Counted from the stretch's first letter, positions 52,122 through 60,872 are shown. The stretch: 64,000 nucleotides of DNA from Bradyrhizobium sp. CCBAU 051011 (GCF_009930815.1 NZ_CP022222.1:3018501-3082500); one strand, 5' to 3'. Numbers and translations are program-made. Notes: generated by a model not told the origin, from the letters alone.

Positions 52122-52204
52122 ATCCGAAACGGTACAAAGTGTCGTTTGTGGAAGGCTCGGACAAGGCAGATATTAGCCCCAACAGATTACTACAGGAGCC
52201 GAAA

Positions 52205-52408
52205 ATGTCCACTTACACGCATGAATCGATGATAAATCATCATGGACCGGGCTTTTTGAGCCAGTTGGCCGAAACCCTCCATGTCTGGCGGCAGCGCTAC
52301 CAGTCGCGCCGCGAACTGGCCCGGTGGTCGGATCGGGAGCTGCATGACATCGGCATCTCCTGGAGCGACGTCGCCTACGAGGCCGATAAACCGTTCTGGC
52401 GGGCTTGA
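52205..52408 (+). CDS. DUF1127-domain protein (YjiS-like)
   Basis: 67 residues from the ATG preceded by CAGGAGCC. The C-terminal DUF1127 core is clear: W-R-Q-R-Y-Q-S-R-R-E-L-A-R-W-S-D-R-E-L-H-D-I-G-I. Members are small basic proteins involved in stress, phosphate or RNA-related control in alphaproteobacteria; the mechanism is not settled. It is a single gene, divergent from LysR, with a GC-rich hairpin after it. Confidence 0.88.
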   Translation: MSTYTHESMINHHGPGFLSQLAETLHVWRQRYQSRRELARWSDRELHDIGISWSDVAYEADKPFWRA

Positions 52409-52417
52409 GTAGCAGCC

Positions 52418-52450
52418 GGCTGGCGCCGCCTGTTTAGAGGGGCGCCGGCC
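52418..52450. terminator. GC-rich hairpin after the DUF1127 gene
   Basis: Stem GGCTGGCGCC / GGCGCCGGCC (one G-T wobble) with a 13-base loop, 9 bases after the DUF1127 stop. No T-tract follows, so the terminator role is only suggested. Confidence 0.4.
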
Positions 52451-52480
52451 ATTCTCATTGAGGACCGGCGGGAGTGCGCC

Positions 52481-53101
52481 ATGACCACGCTGCGTTTCGA
52501 CGATCTCAGGCAGTATTCGGACGTGCTGCGCTCGCGGCACGGCCAGGCCGTGACCGTGCGCTTCGTCGAGCCGCGCGATGCCGAGGCGCTGCAGAATTAT
52601 TTCCGCGCGCTCTCGACGCGTTCCCGCTACAGCCGCTTTCTCGGCGCGGCCAGCGAACTGCCGTCGTCCGAACTCGAGCGCTTCATCCATGTCGGCGAGG
52701 CCGATCGCTTCAGCGTGGTCGCGACCGTGCTGGTCGATGGCCGTGAGGTCATCGTCGGCGAGGCGCGCTATGCCTTCGACAGCGAGGCCAGCTCAATCGA
52801 GTTCGGCCTGTCGATCGACGATCGCTGGCAGGGCCACGGCATCGGCAAGGCGCTGTTGAAGAATCTCGAATGCCGCGCGGCTGCCTTTGGCGCCGAACGC
52901 ATCTTCGGCGATACGCTGCGTTCCAACGACGTCATGATCGCGCTCGCCCGCAAGGCTGGCTATGCCTTCACCAATACGCCCGGCGACTGGAGGCTGACGC
53001 GCTTCCAGAAACCGATCCACATCGAGCCGCAGGAAATCCCATGCGCCAGTTGGCGGCTTGCCGCCGTCTCCCCCAGCGCCATGTCCTCGCTTGCGGTTTG
53101 A
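52481..53101 (+). CDS. GNAT-family N-acetyltransferase
   Basis: 206 residues. The acetyl-CoA-binding motif is seen as R-W-Q-G-H-G-I-G-K-A-L-L near residue 108, with the preceding strand SSIEFGLSID and the later region N-D-V-M-I-A-L-A-R-K-A-G-Y-A-F. The protein is longer than a minimal GNAT domain, with about 25 extra N-terminal and 35 C-terminal residues. The substrate is unknown. It is followed at once by a strong terminator. Confidence 0.85.
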   Translation: MTTLRFDDLRQYSDVLRSRHGQAVTVRFVEPRDAEALQNYFRALSTRSRYSRFLGAASELPSSELERFIHVGEADRFSVVATVLVDGREVIVGEARYAFDSEASSIEFGLSIDDRWQGHGIGKALLKNLECRAAAFGAERIFGDTLRSNDVMIALARKAGYAFTNTPGDWRLTRFQKPIHIEPQEIPCASWRLAAVSPSAMSSLAV

Positions 53102-53108
53102 TACACTG

Positions 53109-53145
53109 AGCCCGGTTCTGGCCGTACCAGAACCGGGCTATTTTT
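53109..53145. terminator. Strong rho-independent terminator between convergent genes
   Basis: Perfect 13-bp stem AGCCCGGTTCTGG / CCAGAACCGGGCT with loop CCGTA, then ATTTTT. It serves the GNAT gene on the plus strand and lies just past the SDR stop on the minus strand. Confidence 0.9.
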
Positions 53146-53151
53146 CCGTCG

Positions 53152-53991
53152 CTACGCGGCTTCGTCAGTGAAGTCCGTGGAGGTCGCCAGCGTCCTCCAT
53201 TCCGTCAGTTCCCTTGCAACGAACGCGTTCTTCGCTTCGATCCGCTCCACCGTGTCGCTGCCGAGCGGCAGCCGCAGCGGCGGATTCTTGGCGTTTGCCA
53301 GCGCGATGAACGCACTCGCCAGCTTGCGCGGGTCGCCGCGCTGGCCATGGTTGACATCGGCGGCATGGGCGCGGGTGTTGCCGACGCTCTCGCGGTAATC
53401 ATCGATATGCTGCGCGGTGCGCGCCAGCGACGTCTCGTCGAGGAAATCGGTGCGGAAGAAGCCGGGCTCGACCACGGTGACTTTGATGCCGAGCGGCGCC
53501 ACTTCGGCTGACAGCGCCTCGCTGATGCCTTCGACCGCGAACTTGGTCGCGCCATAGACGCCCCAGCCGGGATAGCCGGTGTAGCCGCCGACCGAGGAGA
53601 TGTTGATGACGTGGCCCGAGCGCTGGCGCCGCATATGCGGCAGCACTGCGCGCGTGACGCCGAGCAGACCGAAAACGTTGGTGTTGAACAGCTTGGCGGT
53701 CTCCGCGGCGCTGGCTTCCTCGATCGCGCCGAGCAGGCCGTAGCCGGCATTGTTGACGAGGATATCGATGCGGCCGAATTTTTTCACTGCCTGGCCCGCG
53801 GCCACATGAGCCTCTGCCTCGCTGGTGACGTCGAGCCGGGTCGCCAGCAGCCGGTCATGCTGACCGAGCCGGGCGGTAACGGTGTTGGGATCGCGCGCGG
53901 TGGCGACCACCGCATCGCCCGCCTTCAGCGCGGCTTCCGCGATCAGAGCGCCAAAACCCCGGGAAGCTCCTGTGATAAACCAGACACGCAT
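53152..53991 (-). CDS. Short-chain dehydrogenase/reductase, classical type
   Basis: 279 residues from the ATG at 53991; the longer frame to 54087 lies in the divergent promoter. The cofactor motif T-G-A-S-R-G-F-G is at residue 8. N-N-A-G (residues 80-83 region), the catalytic Ser in I-S-S-V-G-G and Y-G-A-T-K (Tyr and Lys) are present. The product acts on an alcohol or ketone with NAD(P)H; the substrate is unknown. It is divergent from a LysR gene and likely to be its target. Confidence 0.9.
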   Translation of the reverse strand: MRVWFITGASRGFGALIAEAALKAGDAVVATARDPNTVTARLGQHDRLLATRLDVTSEAEAHVAAGQAVKKFGRIDILVNNAGYGLLGAIEEASAAETAKLFNTNVFGLLGVTRAVLPHMRRQRSGHVINISSVGGYTGYPGWGVYGATKFAVEGISEALSAEVAPLGIKVTVVEPGFFRTDFLDETSLARTAQHIDDYRESVGNTRAHAADVNHGQRGDPRKLASAFIALANAKNPPLRLPLGSDTVERIEAKNAFVARELTEWRTLATSTDFTDEAA

Positions 53992-54110
53992 TTTCTTGCC
54001 CTTTCGATTAGGCCCGGCGGATCGCCTGGCCTGATGGGCAAGGAATAGCGGCTCGCCATATCTGAGATAATCCGCTAAATACTTCATAGCTTATTGATTA
54101 AAATTCATCA

Positions 54111-55007
54111 ATGCGGATCGACCCTTCCGACCTCGCGACCTTCCTGGCGATCGCCCGGCACCGCAGCTTTCGCGCGGCCGCCACCGAGCTTGGCGTCTCG
54201 GCCTCGGCGCTGAGCCATGCGCTGCGCAATATCGAGGAGCGGCTGGATCTGCGGCTGATCAACCGCACCACGCGCAGCGTCTCGCTGACGGAGGCCGGCG
54301 AGCGGCTGTTCTCGCGGATCAGCCCGGCATTCCGCGATATCGACGATGCGCTGGAGGACCTCAACAATTTCCGCGGCAAGCCGGCCGGCACGCTTCGTTT
54401 CAACGCCGCGCGGCAATCGACCCAATTGGTGCTGCTGCCGATCGTGACGCGCTTCCTCAAGCAATTCCCGGACGTCAATGTCGAGATCGTCATCAACGAC
54501 GCGCTGATCGACACGGTCGCGGCGGGTTTCGACGCCGGCGTCCGGTTCGGCGAGACCATCGCCGCCGACATGATTGCGGTCCCGATCGGGCCGCGTCATC
54601 GCTTTGCGGTGGTGGGCTCGCCGCGCTATTTCAAGACCTACAAGCCGCCGATCACGCCGCATGACCTCAAGGGCTTGCCGTGCATCCGCTACCGCTTCAC
54701 CAGCGGCGTGATGTATCGCTGGGAGTTCGAGCGCGGCGGCATCGAGGTCGATATCGATGTCGAGGGACCGCTGACGCTCAACGACCAGGACCTGATGGTC
54801 GATGCGGCGCTGGATGGCGCCGGCCTCGCCTTCGTGTTCGAGGCGCAGGTCGATGAGCTGATAGCGAAGCGCAAGCTGGTGCGCGTGCTGGCCGACTGGT
54901 GTCCGGCCTATCCCGGCTTCTTCCTGTATTATCCGAGCCGGCGGCAACTGCCAGCGGCACTGCGGGCCTTCGTCGACTTTTCGCGCGGGGGCGGGGTGGT
55001 CGATTGA
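54111..55007 (+). CDS. LysR-family regulator, divergent from SDR gene
   Basis: 298 residues. The helix-turn-helix spans about 15-60 (FRAAATELGVSASALSHALR), the substrate-binding domain about 90-290. The sequence style (LINRTTRSVSLTEAGERLF) is that of the AaeR/DsdC-like group that often controls SDR genes. 119 bases separate it from the SDR gene, with AT-rich sequence near 54080. It probably controls that gene and itself. Confidence 0.9.
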   Translation: MRIDPSDLATFLAIARHRSFRAAATELGVSASALSHALRNIEERLDLRLINRTTRSVSLTEAGERLFSRISPAFRDIDDALEDLNNFRGKPAGTLRFNAARQSTQLVLLPIVTRFLKQFPDVNVEIVINDALIDTVAAGFDAGVRFGETIAADMIAVPIGPRHRFAVVGSPRYFKTYKPPITPHDLKGLPCIRYRFTSGVMYRWEFERGGIEVDIDVEGPLTLNDQDLMVDAALDGAGLAFVFEAQVDELIAKRKLVRVLADWCPAYPGFFLYYPSRRQLPAALRAFVDFSRGGGVVD

Positions 55008-55064
55008 TAATGCCATCGCCGCGGTCTAGCCTCCCTTCGGCGACTTCGCAGGGAGGGGCCGGTC

Positions 55065-55466
55065 ATGGCAGTCGATGCGGGATTCGTGCGGAAGATCTTT
55101 GCCGGCCTCGAGCATGGCGATGGCGCCGGCTTCTTTGCCCATGTCGCCGAAGACGTCGACTGGACCGTGATGGGTACGCATCCGCTCGCCGGCCACTATT
55201 TGTCGAAGGCCGATTTCATCGCCGGGACCTTCGCCAAACTTGGCAAAGTGCTGCCGAACGGGGCGCAACTGCACGTCGACAACCTGATCGTGCAGGACGA
55301 TGTGGCAATTGTTGAGCTGCATTCCGAAGCGACCGCGAAGAACGGCTTTCGCTTCGACAACCATTATTGCTGGGTCTGCTACTTCAGGAATGATACCATC
55401 GTGCGCGTGCGCGCTTATCTGGATTCGGTGATGGTGGCGCGGCTGTTTGAGGAAAATCCGATCTAG
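55065..55466 (+). CDS. SnoaL-like/NTF2-fold protein
   Basis: 133 residues with the cone-shaped NTF2-like pattern: helix DAGFVRKIFAGLEHGD, strand DVDWTVMGTHPLAGHY with K-A-D-F-I, and late V-E-L-H-S-E. These proteins may be small isomerases, hydrolases or ligand binders; many have no known activity. The ATG has GGGAGGGG upstream. It follows LysR by 57 bases. Confidence 0.8.
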   Translation: MAVDAGFVRKIFAGLEHGDGAGFFAHVAEDVDWTVMGTHPLAGHYLSKADFIAGTFAKLGKVLPNGAQLHVDNLIVQDDVAIVELHSEATAKNGFRFDNHYCWVCYFRNDTIVRVRAYLDSVMVARLFEENPI

Positions 55467-55477
55467 ATTCGTAGTCT

Positions 55478-55568
55478 CGTAGCCCGGATGGAGCGAAGCG
55501 CAATCCGGGACCGGTCTACCCACATGCGAGAGTTGCCCCGGATTTCGCTCCGCTCCATCCGGGCTACG
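55478..55568. repeat. Intergenic palindrome, TAGCCCGGATG family (copy 2)
   Basis: Arms CGTAGCCCGGATGGAGCGAA and CGCTCCATCCGGGCTACG, with inner arms GCGCAATCCGG and CCGGATTTCGC. The same family is present at 39287-39375. Confidence 0.8.
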
Positions 55569-55591
55569 ACGCTATCGCTACAGCAAGCTCG

Positions 55592-55646
55592 CGGAGAGAG
55601 CCCCTCACCCCGACTCTCTCCCCGTGAAGAACGGGGAGAGAGAAGA
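55592..55646. repeat. Intergenic palindrome, CCTCTCCCC family (short copy)
   Basis: Arms CGACTCTCTCCCCGT and ACGGGGAGAGAG, with GCCCCTCACCCC beside them. It lies directly before the enoyl-CoA hydratase stop and after the TAGCCCGGATG copy. Confidence 0.6.
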
Positions 55647-55649
55647 GGC

Positions 55650-56480
55650 TCAATTGCCCTTGAACACCGGCGCGCGCTTTTCGATGAAGGCTTGCACGGC
55701 CTCCCTGTGATCGGCCGTCACCTGGCTTCGGATCATGCGCTCGGCCTCATGATCGCGCGCTGTGGCGAAGTCGAACATCAAGGCTTCGTCCAGATTATCC
55801 TTCATGTAGCGGATCGCGATCGTCGGTCCTTCGGCGATCGATTTAGCGAGCGCGAAGGCTTCCGCCTGCAGCCTGTCGTCGGGGACCACGCGGTTCACCA
55901 GGCCGATCGCCTCGCACCTGGCCGCATCGACCCTGTCGCAAGTGAACATCAATTCCCGTGCCCGCGACGTGCCGACCAGCCGTGTCAGGAGCCAGGCGAT
56001 GCCGTAATCGCCGCTCAGGCCCACCTTGAGGTAGCCGGTGGAAAGGAATGCCGATTGCGCTGATATGCGCATGTCGCAGGCCATCGCCAGCGCTAATCCG
56101 GCGCCGACCGCGGGGCCGGGCAGGGCGGCAATGGTCGGCTTGCGCACCGAGACTAGCGCGCCGGTCAGGAGACGCTGCCGCTCCTGCAGGTCGGCGACCC
56201 GCTCGTCATGGGACATTGCGAGCTTTGTCTTGTCGCGATTCGCCCCCATGCCCTTGACGTTACCGCCGGCGCAGAATGCCTTGCCCGCGCCGGTCAGCAG
56301 CAGCACGCCGACATCTGGATTCTCGCCGCAGGCCTTGATCATGTTGCGCAAGGCCGGGGTCAGATTATCCGACATCGCGTTACGCGCCTCGGGGCGGTTC
56401 AGCGTGATGATGGCGACGCGGTCGCGGATCACGCAGAGCAGTTCGTCGGTGCCGGTGTCGATCTTGGTTTCGGTGGTCAT
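55650..56480 (-). CDS. Enoyl-CoA hydratase/isomerase family protein
   Basis: 276 residues of the crotonase fold. The oxyanion-hole strands are visible as G-A-G-K-A-F-C-A-G-G-N and G-P-A-V-G-A-G-L-A-L-A, and the substrate-pocket segment is K-V-G-L-S-G-D-Y-G. The expected catalytic Glu of the classical hydratase is not obvious in the last segment, so the exact reaction (hydration, isomerisation or hydrolysis) is open. It lies between repeats and forms a loose catabolic group with the next three genes. Confidence 0.88.
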   Translation of the reverse strand: MTTETKIDTGTDELLCVIRDRVAIITLNRPEARNAMSDNLTPALRNMIKACGENPDVGVLLLTGAGKAFCAGGNVKGMGANRDKTKLAMSHDERVADLQERQRLLTGALVSVRKPTIAALPGPAVGAGLALAMACDMRISAQSAFLSTGYLKVGLSGDYGIAWLLTRLVGTSRARELMFTCDRVDAARCEAIGLVNRVVPDDRLQAEAFALAKSIAEGPTIAIRYMKDNLDEALMFDFATARDHEAERMIRSQVTADHREAVQAFIEKRAPVFKGN

Positions 56481-56505
56481 GTGTCCCCCTGTTGTTGTTC
56501 GTTTT

Positions 56506-56619
56506 CGTCATTGCCTGCGACAAACGCGAAGCGTTTGCGCAAGGGAGCGCAAGCGACGAAGCAATCCATCTTCCTGTCGTGCAACGCTATGGATTGCTTC
56601 GCTGCGCTCGCAATGACGG
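56506..56619. repeat. Intergenic repeat, GCAATGACG family (copy 2)
   Basis: Arms CGTCATTGCCTGCGA and CGCTCGCAATGACGG, with inner arms GACGAAGCAATCCAT and ATGGATTGCTTCG. It fills the space between the hydratase and SDR genes. Confidence 0.7.
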
Positions 56620-56630
56620 TGGTGGTCGCG

Positions 56631-57332
56631 TCAAAACTTCTCCACCCACGGCCGCAGTTCGACCTCCCAGGTCCAGGCGCTGCGTGGCTGCTGCAGTACG
56701 CTCCAATAGCTCAATGCGATCGCATCCGGATCTAGCATCGAGTCCGGCTTGTCGGCAGATTCGGCGCGGGCCGCGCTGCGGATGCCGCCGTCGATGACGA
56801 AATGCGCCACATGAATGCCCTGCGGCGACAATTCGCGCGCCATGCTCTGGGCTAGGCCCCGCAGCGCGAATTTTCCCATCGCGAACGGCGCCGATTGCGG
56901 ATAGCCCTTGACGCTGGCGGAGGCGCCGGTGAACAGGATCGCGCCGTGCTTGCTCGGCAGCATGCGCTGCGCCGCCTGCTGCGCCACCAGAAAGCCGCCG
57001 AACGCCGAGACCGCGATGGCGTTCGCAACTTCGGCCGGAACCAGATCGGTGAAGGCGCCGCGCGCGCGGGCGCTGGCGTTATAGACGACGATGTCGGGCG
57101 TGCCGATTTCGCGCTCGACCATGCCGAACAGGCGCTCGACTTCTTCGGTCTCGGTGGCATTGCAGGCAAAGGCGCGCGCGCCGGTTTCGGTGCAGAGCGC
57201 GCCGAGTTTTTCGATCTTGCGCGCGGCGAGCGCAACCTTGATGCCCTCGCGTGCGAACACGCGCGCCAGCGATGCACTCAAACCCTCGCCGACGCCGACG
57301 ATCAGGGCAATCTTGTATTTTGGAATTTCCAT
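56631..57332 (-). CDS. Short-chain dehydrogenase/reductase-like protein
   Basis: 233 residues. The cofactor region is atypical: V-G-V-G-E-G-L-S (residues 13-20) in place of the usual T-G-x-x-x-G. The N-N-A-G position reads Y-N-A-S (near 86). The Ser/Tyr/Lys positions appear as F-T-G-A-S-A-S and F-A-M-G-K, so the classical catalytic Tyr of Y-x-x-x-K is replaced by Phe here. The altered residues suggest a divergent or non-classical SDR. It is divergent from the acyl-CoA dehydrogenase gene. Confidence 0.8.
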   Translation of the reverse strand: MEIPKYKIALIVGVGEGLSASLARVFAREGIKVALAARKIEKLGALCTETGARAFACNATETEEVERLFGMVEREIGTPDIVVYNASARARGAFTDLVPAEVANAIAVSAFGGFLVAQQAAQRMLPSKHGAILFTGASASVKGYPQSAPFAMGKFALRGLAQSMARELSPQGIHVAHFVIDGGIRSAARAESADKPDSMLDPDAIALSYWSVLQQPRSAWTWEVELRPWVEKF

Positions 57333-57456
57333 GGGCGCGGTCCTCGGATAGTGGGACTTAAGTATCTAGGAACCCGACTCCGTCTGGGCAATCGTCCGCC
57401 ATGGGCCGCCCTCCAATTATGCGTGTTGACGGCTTGAACGCCTGCGCTATCGGTAG

Positions 57457-59274
57457 ATGATCAAGATCGGGCCGAACGAACAAGGGCTAAAAATGCATCC
57501 ACTCATGCAAGATCGCGCAACCGCGTCGGCCAGCCAGCCGGGATTGCTCGCGCCTGACACAACCGGGATGAACTTTTACCGCGCCGATCCGGCGTTGACC
57601 GACCTGCTGCGGCTGCATCTATCAGATGCGCTGTTTCGCCATATCGAGCCGCATCTCGATCGCCTTGGCGAACTCGCCGGTGGCTATCTCGACGAATGCG
57701 CGCGGCTGGCGGATCGTCACACACCGGTGCTGCACCAGCGCGACAAATTTGGCCGCGATACCCAGTATATCGAATATCACCCGGCCTATCGCGAGCTCGA
57801 AAAAGCCGCGTTCGGCGAGTTCGGCATTCACGCGCTGTCGATCCGCAAGGGCATCATGGGCTGGCCGGACAAATACCCCGTCGTTGCCAAGCACGCCTTC
57901 ACCTTCCTGTTCAATCAGACCGAATTCGGCATGGGCTGCCCGATCAACGTCACCGACGGCTGCGCCAAACTGCTCAACAATTTCGGCAGCGACGCGCTGA
58001 AGGCGAAATATCTCGACGGCCTGACGCAGACCGACATGAGCAAGCTGACCCAGGGCGGCCAGTTCATGACCGAGAAGGAAGGTGGCTCCGACGTCGGCAC
58101 GCTGACGACAAGGGCCGTGCAGGAAGGCGATCACTGGCGGCTCTATGGCGAGAAGTGGTTCTGCTCCAATGCCGACGCCAAGGTGGTGATGCTGCTGGCG
58201 CGCCCCGAGGGCGCGGGCTCCGGCACGCGCGGCGTCGGCCTGTTCCTGATGCCGCGCTTCCTCGACGACGGCTCGCAGAACCACTACCGGATCGTGCGCC
58301 TGAAGGACAAACTCGGCACCCGCTCGATGGCGTCGGGCGAGATCAAGTTCGAAGGCGCGATTGCGTACGCGGTCGGCAAGCTCGACCGCGGTTTTGTGCA
58401 GATGGCCGAGATGGTCAATTCGTCGCGGCTCTCCAACGGCGTCAAATCCACCGCCCTGATGCGGCGGGCGCATCATGACGCGATGACGGTGGCGAAAAAC
58501 CGCGTGGTGTTCGGCCAGCGCATCATCGACCTGCCGCTGGCGCGGCGGCAATTGATGAAGATCATGCTGCCGACCGAGCAGGCGCTGTCGATGAGTTTCC
58601 TCACGGCGGATGCGCTCGATCGCGCGGAAGCCGGCAGCCAGGATGCGGCGGCGCTGCTGCGCATCCTCACCCCAACGCTGAAATTCCGCGCGACGCGCGA
58701 TGCGCGGAAAGTCTGCGGCGACGCGTTGGAGATGCGCGGCGGCATCGGCTACATCGAGGAATTCGCCACCGCCCGGCTGCTGCGCGACGCCCATCTCGGC
58801 TCGATCTGGGAAGGCACCGGCAACATCGTCGCAATCGATGCGCTGACGCGCGCGGTCGGCCGCCACGGCGCCGATGCCGCGCTCGCCGCCGATCTGCATG
58901 CCCGCCTCGACGACAGCGCCAACGTACCGCAGGCGTGGCGCAGCCGTTTGCACGAATTGACCGACCGCGCCGTCGGCTTTGCCCGCGAAGTCGCGAGCCG
59001 GAGCGAAAATGAGGGCGATGCGCGGCGCGCCACCAGTCTGCTCTATCATGTCGCCAGCGCCGTCGCGCTGGCCTGGGAAGGCGGCCGCATCCATGAAATG
59101 CGCGGCGACGCCAGGCGGCTGTTGCTGTCGCGGATGGTGGTCGACCACCGCGTCGCGGCGGGCGATCCGTTCCGGCTAACGGAAAATACCACCCAGCGCG
59201 CGATATCAGATCATCTGCTCGGCGATCGCGACGTCGGCATGGCCGAGGTTGGCGAATTGCTGGCCGCAGCGTAG
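57457..59274 (+). CDS. Acyl-CoA dehydrogenase, AidB-like
   Basis: 605 residues from the ATG at 57457; the ATG at 57493, which has AAGGG upstream, is an equally good start (593 residues). The long N-terminal domain and the late R-G-G-I-G-Y-I-E-E region with I-W-E-G-T-G-N-I are typical of the AidB-like branch. Other FAD-contact stretches are GGQFMTEKEGGSDVG and GLFLMPRFLDDG. It could oxidise an acyl-CoA or, as in AidB, act in alkylation response. The adjacent ADH and hydratase favour catabolism. Confidence 0.9.
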   Translation: MIKIGPNEQGLKMHPLMQDRATASASQPGLLAPDTTGMNFYRADPALTDLLRLHLSDALFRHIEPHLDRLGELAGGYLDECARLADRHTPVLHQRDKFGRDTQYIEYHPAYRELEKAAFGEFGIHALSIRKGIMGWPDKYPVVAKHAFTFLFNQTEFGMGCPINVTDGCAKLLNNFGSDALKAKYLDGLTQTDMSKLTQGGQFMTEKEGGSDVGTLTTRAVQEGDHWRLYGEKWFCSNADAKVVMLLARPEGAGSGTRGVGLFLMPRFLDDGSQNHYRIVRLKDKLGTRSMASGEIKFEGAIAYAVGKLDRGFVQMAEMVNSSRLSNGVKSTALMRRAHHDAMTVAKNRVVFGQRIIDLPLARRQLMKIMLPTEQALSMSFLTADALDRAEAGSQDAAALLRILTPTLKFRATRDARKVCGDALEMRGGIGYIEEFATARLLRDAHLGSIWEGTGNIVAIDALTRAVGRHGADAALAADLHARLDDSANVPQAWRSRLHELTDRAVGFAREVASRSENEGDARRATSLLYHVASAVALAWEGGRIHEMRGDARRLLLSRMVVDHRVAAGDPFRLTENTTQRAISDHLLGDRDVGMAEVGELLAAA

Positions 59275-59321
59275 GCTGCCATCAATACTGGTTCAAAAAA
59301 CAGAAATAGAGGGAGCACCCG

Positions 59322-60410
59322 ATGAAGGCCGCCGTTCTGCATGAAGTCAACCAGCCGCTGGTGATCGAGGATGTCAGCGTGCCGAACCCCGGCCCGCGCG
59401 AAGTCCTGATCCGCACCCGCGTCGCCGGCCTCTGTCATTCCGACCTGCACTTCATGGAAGGGCTTTACCCGCATCCGCTTCCCGCCGTGCTCGGGCACGA
59501 ATCCGCCGGCGTGGTCGAAAAGGTCGGCTCCGATGTCACCTATGTAAAACCCGGCGATCACGTCGTGACGTGTCTCTCCGTGTTCTGCGGCACCTGCGAC
59601 AACTGCACCACAGGCCGTACCGTGCTCTGCACCGACACCACAGTGAAGATGCTGCCCGGCGCCTCCAATCGCCTGTCCTGGGCGCGGCCGGAGAAGCTCA
59701 ACCAGTTCCTCAATCTCTCTTCGTTCGCGGAGCAGATGCTGGTGCACGAAAACGCCATCGTCAAAATCCGCAAGGATATGCCGCTGGAACTGGCCGCCCT
59801 GATCGGCTGCGGCGTCATCACCGGCTACGGCGCTGTGGTGAACACCGCAAAAGTTCAGGCCGGCGAGACCGTGGCGGTGATCGGCTGCGGCGGCGTCGGC
59901 ATGGCCGCGATCAATGGCGCCGCGATCGCCGGCGCCGGCCGCATCATCGCTATTGATACCAACCCGGCCAAGCTGCAACTGGCCACCAAGCTTGGCGCCA
60001 CCGACATCGTCGATCCCGCCCGGGGCGACGTGGTGCAGCAGGTGCGCGAACTCACCGGCGGCGGCGTGCATCACTCGTTCGAGGTGCTGGGCCGCAAGGA
60101 AACCGCCGAGCAGTCCTTTGCAATGCTGGCGGCGGGCGGCACCGCGACCATCGTCGGCATGATTCCGTTCGGCCAGAAGATCGAGCTGCACGGCTTCGAC
60201 TTCCTGCGCGAGCGCCGCATCCAGGGATCGTCGATGGGCTCCAACCATTTCCGTGTCGACATGCCCCGCCTCGTCGAATTCTACATGCGCGGCAAGCTAC
60301 ATCTGGAGGACTGGATTTCGGCCAAGCTGAAACTCTCCGAGATCAACGAGGGTTTTGCCAACATGAAAGCCGGCAAGACGCTGCGCAGCGTGATCGTGTT
60401 TGATAGCTGA
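59322..60410 (+). CDS. Zinc-dependent alcohol dehydrogenase (medium-chain)
   Basis: 362 residues. Catalytic zinc ligands are in A-G-L-C-H-S-D (Cys37 region), G-H-E-S-A-G and the I-G-C-G-V stretch; the structural zinc lobe is C-G-T-C-D-N-C-T-T-G-R-T-V-L-C. The NAD-binding motif is G-C-G-G-V-G. It belongs to the class III-like branch. The product oxidises an alcohol or hydroxymethyl adduct. It follows the acyl-CoA dehydrogenase by 47 bases and is probably co-transcribed. Confidence 0.92.
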   Translation: MKAAVLHEVNQPLVIEDVSVPNPGPREVLIRTRVAGLCHSDLHFMEGLYPHPLPAVLGHESAGVVEKVGSDVTYVKPGDHVVTCLSVFCGTCDNCTTGRTVLCTDTTVKMLPGASNRLSWARPEKLNQFLNLSSFAEQMLVHENAIVKIRKDMPLELAALIGCGVITGYGAVVNTAKVQAGETVAVIGCGGVGMAAINGAAIAGAGRIIAIDTNPAKLQLATKLGATDIVDPARGDVVQQVRELTGGGVHHSFEVLGRKETAEQSFAMLAAGGTATIVGMIPFGQKIELHGFDFLRERRIQGSSMGSNHFRVDMPRLVEFYMRGKLHLEDWISAKLKLSEINEGFANMKAGKTLRSVIVFDS

Positions 60411-60417
60411 AGAAGCT

Positions 60418-60510
60418 CGTCATGCCCGGGCTTGACCCGGGCATCCATCGATCTTCGCAAGAAGCCCTTTGTCAAACGGGATGGATTGCCGGGTCAAGCC
60501 CGGCAATGAC
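60418..60510. repeat. Intergenic palindrome, TCATGCCCGGG family (copy 3)
   Basis: Arms CGTCATGCCCGGGCTTGACC and GGGTCAAGCCCGGCAATGAC with a variable centre. It lies between convergent genes. Confidence 0.8.
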
Positions 60511-60518
60511 AGTTTCAT

Positions 60519-60872
60519 CTACCGGGTCACATGCGCTGATACCGCAAGCCACCTGCCGTTCTGCTTCGCCCAGCAATCGGTATAGCGGCCGTGCGCCTGC
60601 TGCCCGTCGGCGGTCGTGTAGCTTGTCGCCGCGTGGATGATGGCGAAATCGCCGAGGATTCTGATCTTCACGTTTTCCGCGCGCAGGTTCTTGATCGCAA
60701 CCGGCTTTGCGGTCTGTTGCAGGAACGCGGCGCGATCGACCAGCGACTTGTCGGGATTGGAGCAGTAGAAATCGGGGCTAAGGATTTCATCAAAGCGCTT
60801 GACGTCGGAATTCTGCACGGACGCTACATAGTCGTGGTTGAGCTCTGTCAGCTCGGCGAGGTCGTTGTTCAT
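60519..60872 (-). CDS. NTF2/SnoaL-like protein
   Basis: 117 residues with the NTF2-like pattern: helix LAELTELNHDYVASVQNSDV, F-Y-C-S-N-P-D and a late Y-T-D-C-W-A-K-Q-N-G-R-W. It resembles the DUF4440/nuclear transport factor 2 family, whose members include small enzymes and dimeric ligand binders of unknown role. It lies 40 bases after the membrane protein gene on the same strand and may be in its operon. Confidence 0.82.
   Translation of the reverse strand: MNNDLAELTELNHDYVASVQNSDVKRFDEILSPDFYCSNPDKSLVDRAAFLQQTAKPVAIKNLRAENVKIRILGDFAIIHAATSYTTADGQQAHGRYTDCWAKQNGRWLAVSAHVTR

Noticed and set aside
57622..59148. 508-codon ORF antisense to the acyl-CoA dehydrogenase
   Set aside because: Shadow frame of a well-supported gene; no ribosome-binding site or motif.
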